Assembly (NCBI GenBank): GCA_038501195.1
Contig: JBBPUQ010000006.1
Location: forward strand, 930,001-994,000
DNA from: Nemania diffusa
Lineage: Eukaryota > Ascomycota > Sordariomycetes > Xylariales > Xylariaceae
DNA: 64,000 bases
Direction of reading: 5' to 3'
The translations under genes were made by a program, and so were the position numbers. Shown one piece after another: positions 60,134 through 64,000 of this stretch. Position 1 is the first letter of the stretch, and every line of letters starts with the position of its first letter. Below the pieces are notes generated by a model. The model worked only from the letters and a program-made list of their open reading frames with translations. It was not told the DNA's origin and searched no databases.

Positions 60134-61629
60134 TTACAACCAGAAAATAACAAAACAGCCTACAAGTACCCATGCAACGCCACACACACCCACCACTCTA
60201 CTCGCTGATGCAGTAGCTATCGGGGTCAGGCTGGTAGTTGACGAAGGTGGGATAATAGTTGACGGGGATGAGACGATGGTTGACGGAGATGAAATGACAC
60301 TGGTTTCCGTAGTATGAGTAACAGCAGTTGTTGCTGTGGCTGATATAACGGTCGAACTAGCCCCGCTCTCTGGCGATGTAGTGCTAGCAAAGGTCGTAGT
60401 TTCAATATCTGTCGTCGTGATTGTGGTTTCTATGAAGCCTCCACCGAGGGGAGGGATCGCATATGGTGGATCAAAGAGTCCAAACCTACCACAAGCATTG
60501 CACTTGAACAATAGGTTAGTAAGGCCTCTTGACGAAGATATGAAGCTAGCCAAAAAATAAATAGATTTTCGGAGGCTTGAAGAATATCTATGACGTAATG
60601 TCCCTAGTAATGGTACTTTTAAGAATAAAAATAAATAGTAACAAGCTTCACTTACTGGTAACGCCCATTGCTTCACAGGTTGAGGTGCCAGAAGGCTAAA
60701 GTCACAATGCCCATCGGGTATCGTCGTTGCTATTACTGCCGGATCTAAGGATTGAGGGCAGTCCGTATGCAGATCGTTTAGAGTCAATTGTCGAGTAATT
60801 TGGCCTTCGGGCAGTATCGTGGAAACTTCATCTAAGTCAAGGGCGAATATTTCACTTGTCCCCGAAGGACCTGCCCTACCAAGAGAATTGGTGCCGTATA
60901 TAGTATTGATAACGAGATACACAGATGGTGATGTACTAGTATTGGGTTAGTCAGTAAGGAAATCGTACGCCGAAAGCCAACACTTACAATGTGTAGTCTA
61001 GTGCTGTGTCGGCATAGGTCGAGGGATACGTGTAATCGTTGTTAGTAGGCCAGAAGAACAACTGAACTGTACCGGCCACTCTATGTGCGGCATTAGTAAA
61101 TGATGTAATGTGCCGCGTTTCTATTATGAGAGGGGACCTACATGCTACAGGTCGTTGGACATTCTTCACTGACGGATGTGGTTAGGGTAGGGATATACGT
61201 CGAATATGATACCGGCGGGGTAATCGTTGTCGGTACGGTGACAGTGGTGGTGCTGGTAGTTGGCACTGTCGTAGGATACTGTACAGTTGAATTCAAAGTA
61301 ATAGTTTCCGGTACACTGATCGTGATAGTCGTCGTGTTTAGGGGAGTTGTGGTGTAGTATACAGGTGATGAAGAAACGATTGTTGTAGATGATATTGTGA
61401 TAGTGTTACCGGTTGACTGGGTCTCACACGTCGTGGGTAGTGTAACAGTTGTTTCATCGTAGCTCGATGTGTTATAATAGTGAGGGTAGTGATGAAGGTC
61501 TGTTATTTATTAGTTGATGCAATGAGATGAATGTCTTACAAACGACGAGTACATACCTCCGCTGTTTACGCTCTGGACACCAAGACCCAGCAGACCCAAT
61601 ACCGTCCAAAGCCGGAGAGTGGAGGACAT
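60134..61629 (-). CDS. Ser/Thr-rich secreted, probably GPI-anchored protein
   Basis: The inferred CDS is complement(join(60134..60502,60656..60935,60988..61080,61142..61499,61557..61629)), 390 residues. It starts with a signal peptide (MSSTLRLWTVLGLLGLGVQS). A Thr/Ser/Pro-rich stretch (about residues 30-140) is followed by a folded part with scattered Cys (CPTTCS, HTDCPQSLDP, CNACGRFGLFDPP). A second Ser/Thr-rich stalk and a C-terminal hydrophobic tail (VVGVCGVAWVLVGCFVIFWL) after small residues suggest GPI attachment. All four introns keep phase and have CTAAC/CTGAC-like branch sites. I know no function; a heavily O-glycosylated surface protein is likely. Confidence 0.72.
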
Positions 61630-62481
61630 GGTTGCTAATCGCGCATGAAGGAGATTGAAAACTTTAGCGAACGAAACCCAGCAAATAAACTGGAATAATA
61701 ACTACTAGTATGAGTTATAGGTGAGGACTAAGAGTAAACATAGCGGGTTGAACGCAGGCAAAGAATAGGGCGGTCGTATTGATTTATACGGGAGCAACGA
61801 GCCCCCCATCCCCGGGCGGCCGAAAGCCAATCAATCAAACCTAGGACAGCTATATACAGTACATACCAAATACAGAGCTTTTTACTACAGGCTCACCCAT
61901 GACATTGTAGAAGGTCCGGCAAGTGGCCATGTTTTACGTGTTTATGGTGTCATGGCGATGATCGCGATGGTTGTGCCGTCAATGAGACCCGAGTAACCGA
62001 GATGGCGATTAAAACCAACAAGATATTACAAGGGGTGTTCAGTAGTGAGTTGTTCGTACATGGTATATGATAGGCCAAATTGCCCTAACGTGGCAGGGGA
62101 TATGAATTCTATGACGATGGTTGCATTGGCACGGGCACTATGATGCGGAGCATAAGCTACGGAGTTTGGGCCCCCTTGCACGATTCCCAACGAGTAATCA
62201 TTGCATTCAAGCTGTTAGTGGTTTATATAGTCACCAACCCGATGTAGTTCATACACAGGACTAAGTAGCACCCTACGTCGATTAACATGAAAGCATGCGC
62301 CTTATGCTATGACGCGCTAAATCCACCTGCAAGGTACCGGTCATTTGTTTTCCTCATTGTCAGCTCTAACACATCAGACACGCCCTCTTACCGTGGTTGC
62401 GTGGTAAGCGCATTGGTAACTCCTCAAAAATATATAGGTTATAGGTTCGAATATAACCCTCTCGTTTGATACTGTACGAGT
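61630..62481. other. Divergent promoter region
   Basis: About 850 bases between divergent genes. Near 62430-62470 lies a short hairpin (GGTTATA / TATAACC around GGTTCGAA) that resembles a tRNA T-arm, but no complete tRNA can be folded around it. No gene was recognised. Confidence 0.4.
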
Positions 62482-63976
62482 ATGGATCGTGGAATCGGCA
62501 TAAAAGGGCTTCTGTTTACTTGGCTGGCATCGGGCGGTAGCCTAGGAACTACTGTGCCACGGGCTCTGAAACGCGAAGATAGTTCTAAAGCGATATCTAT
62601 ATCTCCTAGTGAATATTTGTAGGTCTTGGTTGATTCCTCAGATTGCCGTGTTGTTTCTGATAGAGTTTCTAGTGAAGGGAATGACGGACCTTGGAGCACT
62701 TGTATGGTATTTTCACATGATTTTCTTGTTTATGCCGGTTCATACGAATCATTTCTCTCTACACTCTACTCTGGTTTCCGAACACTACATAGCCGTTTTG
62801 TTACCGTTATAGCTTGTTTTGAAAGGGCGGCACTGATTTCAATCGTTGTAGTCGATATTCGAGTCGGGACTCCAGAACAAGACGTTAGAGTGATTGTATC
62901 TACTGCGTCCCCAGAATCGTTCGTCGTGCTATCAGATTATGGATGTTCGACATCCGTATTCGAGACAGTACCCGCAAACTGTGCAGTCTCCAGGGGTAAC
63001 CTGTTCAATCCGAATGAGTCCTCGAGTTGGAATGAGCTGGGCCTTTTTGGCATAAACGGAGATGGGGTTGGTCTTGAGGCCAATCTCGGATATTCCGAAA
63101 GAGCGGAATTTGCTACAGAAAGTCTTGGTCTTGGTCTTACAGGTCCAAGTCTCGAGAATCAGACCGTCGCTGGCATCGCCACCGCGGAGCCTTTCTATTT
63201 GTAAGAAACCCACCCAATGCTTCCCAATCACGAATAACAAGACAGAGTCTGATTTGTGGATGATCATAGAGGTGTCTTTGGGCTCAACACCCAACCCCTC
63301 AACTTTACCACATTGGGTAACTTTTCTTCGCCTTCTTTTCTTACTACGCTCAAAGATAATGGGGTTATTCCGAGCTTGAGCTGGAGTTATACGGCCGGCG
63401 CTAAATATCGTAAGTTTTATGGAACGAGACCAGGTGGGACATATTGCTGATATTAAATTTGTCAGGGCTCAAACAGGTGTACGGGCAATTGATTCTTTCC
63501 GGATATGACACGTCAAGATTCACTGAAACATCCGCCTCATTCTCCATGGCAGGTGATGTCACACGCGACTTGGTTGTCGTACTTCAATCTATTAGCTACA
63601 GTGGTTCGACTTCGGCCACTCTTCTTTCCGAGCCGATCGACATCTTCATAGACTCTACTGATCCGAATCTCTGGCTTCCCGAGGACGTCTGCGATGCCTT
63701 TGAAAAGGCTTTCGATCTCACCATTGACGACACAAGTGGTTTATACCTAATAAACGAAACTCATCATACTACGCTACTCAATTCAGATGCGGAGGTTACC
63801 TTCAGACTGTCTGATGTGACCTCCGGTGGAGAAGCCGTGGTAATCGTTCTTCCCTATGCCGCGTTTGATCTCACGGCAGAGTATCCTCTAGTAGAGAATA
63901 CGAGTTATTATTTCCCATTAAAACGGGCAGCCAACTCGACGCAGTACACTTTGGGGCGCACATTCTTGCAAGAAGC
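62482..63976 (+). CDS. A1 aspartic-protease-like protein, 3' end beyond window
   Basis: Exons join(62482..62618,62673..62701,62852..63200,63270..63409,63466..>63976) give about 388 residues before the window ends. A signal peptide (MDRGIGIKGLLFTWLASGG) precedes the pepsin-like fold: PWSTFDIRVGTPEQDVRVIV, GVFGLNTQPLNF, VYGQLILSGYDTSRF and YTLGRTFLQEA. The first catalytic motif, normally DTG, reads Ser72-Thr-Ala (VSTASPES); the second region reads IDSTDPNLWLP rather than DTGT. Catalysis is therefore doubtful. The bases after 63976 are a GTGAGG donor, and the family continues after FLQEA with a final strand, so the last exon lies outside the window. If unspliced the frame stops at 63980. Confidence 0.8.
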
Positions 63977-64000
63977 GTGAGGCAATCCTATAGTTAACCT

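Noticed and set aside
62415..62475. Possible tRNA gene (GGTTCGAA with flanking stem)
   Set aside because: The stem-loop around GGTTCGAA is 7 bp with an 8-base loop, lacks the G53-C61 pair, and no acceptor, D-arm or anticodon arm can be folded around it.
1..64000. CRISPR arrays, bacterial operons or prophage
   Set aside because: No regularly spaced repeats or Shine-Dalgarno-linked gene runs; intron-bearing genes show a fungal nuclear genome.

Overview
The window is nuclear DNA of a filamentous ascomycete (Pezizomycotina). The genes carry short introns of about 50-120 bp with GT..AG ends and CTAAC/CTGAC branch sites, genes lie on both strands without operons, and the core proteins (WBP1, PRP38, ISY1, the fungal 9.5 kDa complex I subunit, a BEACH protein) are of fungal type. 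The accessory gene content (highly reducing polyketide synthase, berberine-bridge-like oxidases, secreted xylosidase) fits a plant- or wood-associated species, perhaps a Sordariomycete; the exact taxon cannot be fixed from sequence alone. Exon joins were made by eye from reading frame, splice consensus and family conservation.

Region 1 (about 1-15.4 kb) is conserved housekeeping DNA: the 3' end of a BEACH/WD40 gene, complex I 9.5 kDa subunit, oligosaccharyltransferase subunit WBP1, splicing factor PRP38, mitochondrial GatA (HER2), a small kinase-like gene, a secreted metallophosphoesterase and splicing factor ISY1, whose start codon stands alone on its first coding exon.

Region 2 (about 17.2-35.2 kb) is a candidate secondary-metabolite cluster. 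A 2,385-residue highly reducing polyketide synthase (KS-AT-DH-degenerate MT-ER-KR-ACP, no release domain) is divergent from an alpha/beta hydrolase resembling fungal polyketide transferases. Then follow a secreted flavin oxidase with both flavin-anchoring residues, a cytochrome P450, a short-chain dehydrogenase and a PTH11/rhodopsin-like membrane protein. A plausible logic is chain assembly by the synthase, off-loading by the hydrolase, and oxidative or cyclising tailoring by the oxidase, P450 and dehydrogenase. No pathway transcription factor or transporter is visible.

Region 3 (about 35.2-64 kb) is sparser accessory DNA: a GH3 beta-xylosidase, a second flavin oxidase with an apparent frame problem, an unrecognised gene, an acyltransferase-3 membrane protein, a Stealth-family sugar-phosphate transferase, a kinase-like gene lying between very AT-rich blocks with LTR-like and fold-back repeats, and at the right edge a run of three secreted or surface genes (DUF1996, Ser/Thr-rich GPI-type, A1 aspartic-protease-like with altered catalytic motifs and cut by the window end). 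Large gene-poor stretches (35.2-39.6, 44.7-46.6, 53.5-55.0, 56.4-58.0 kb) hold repeat and transposon decay.
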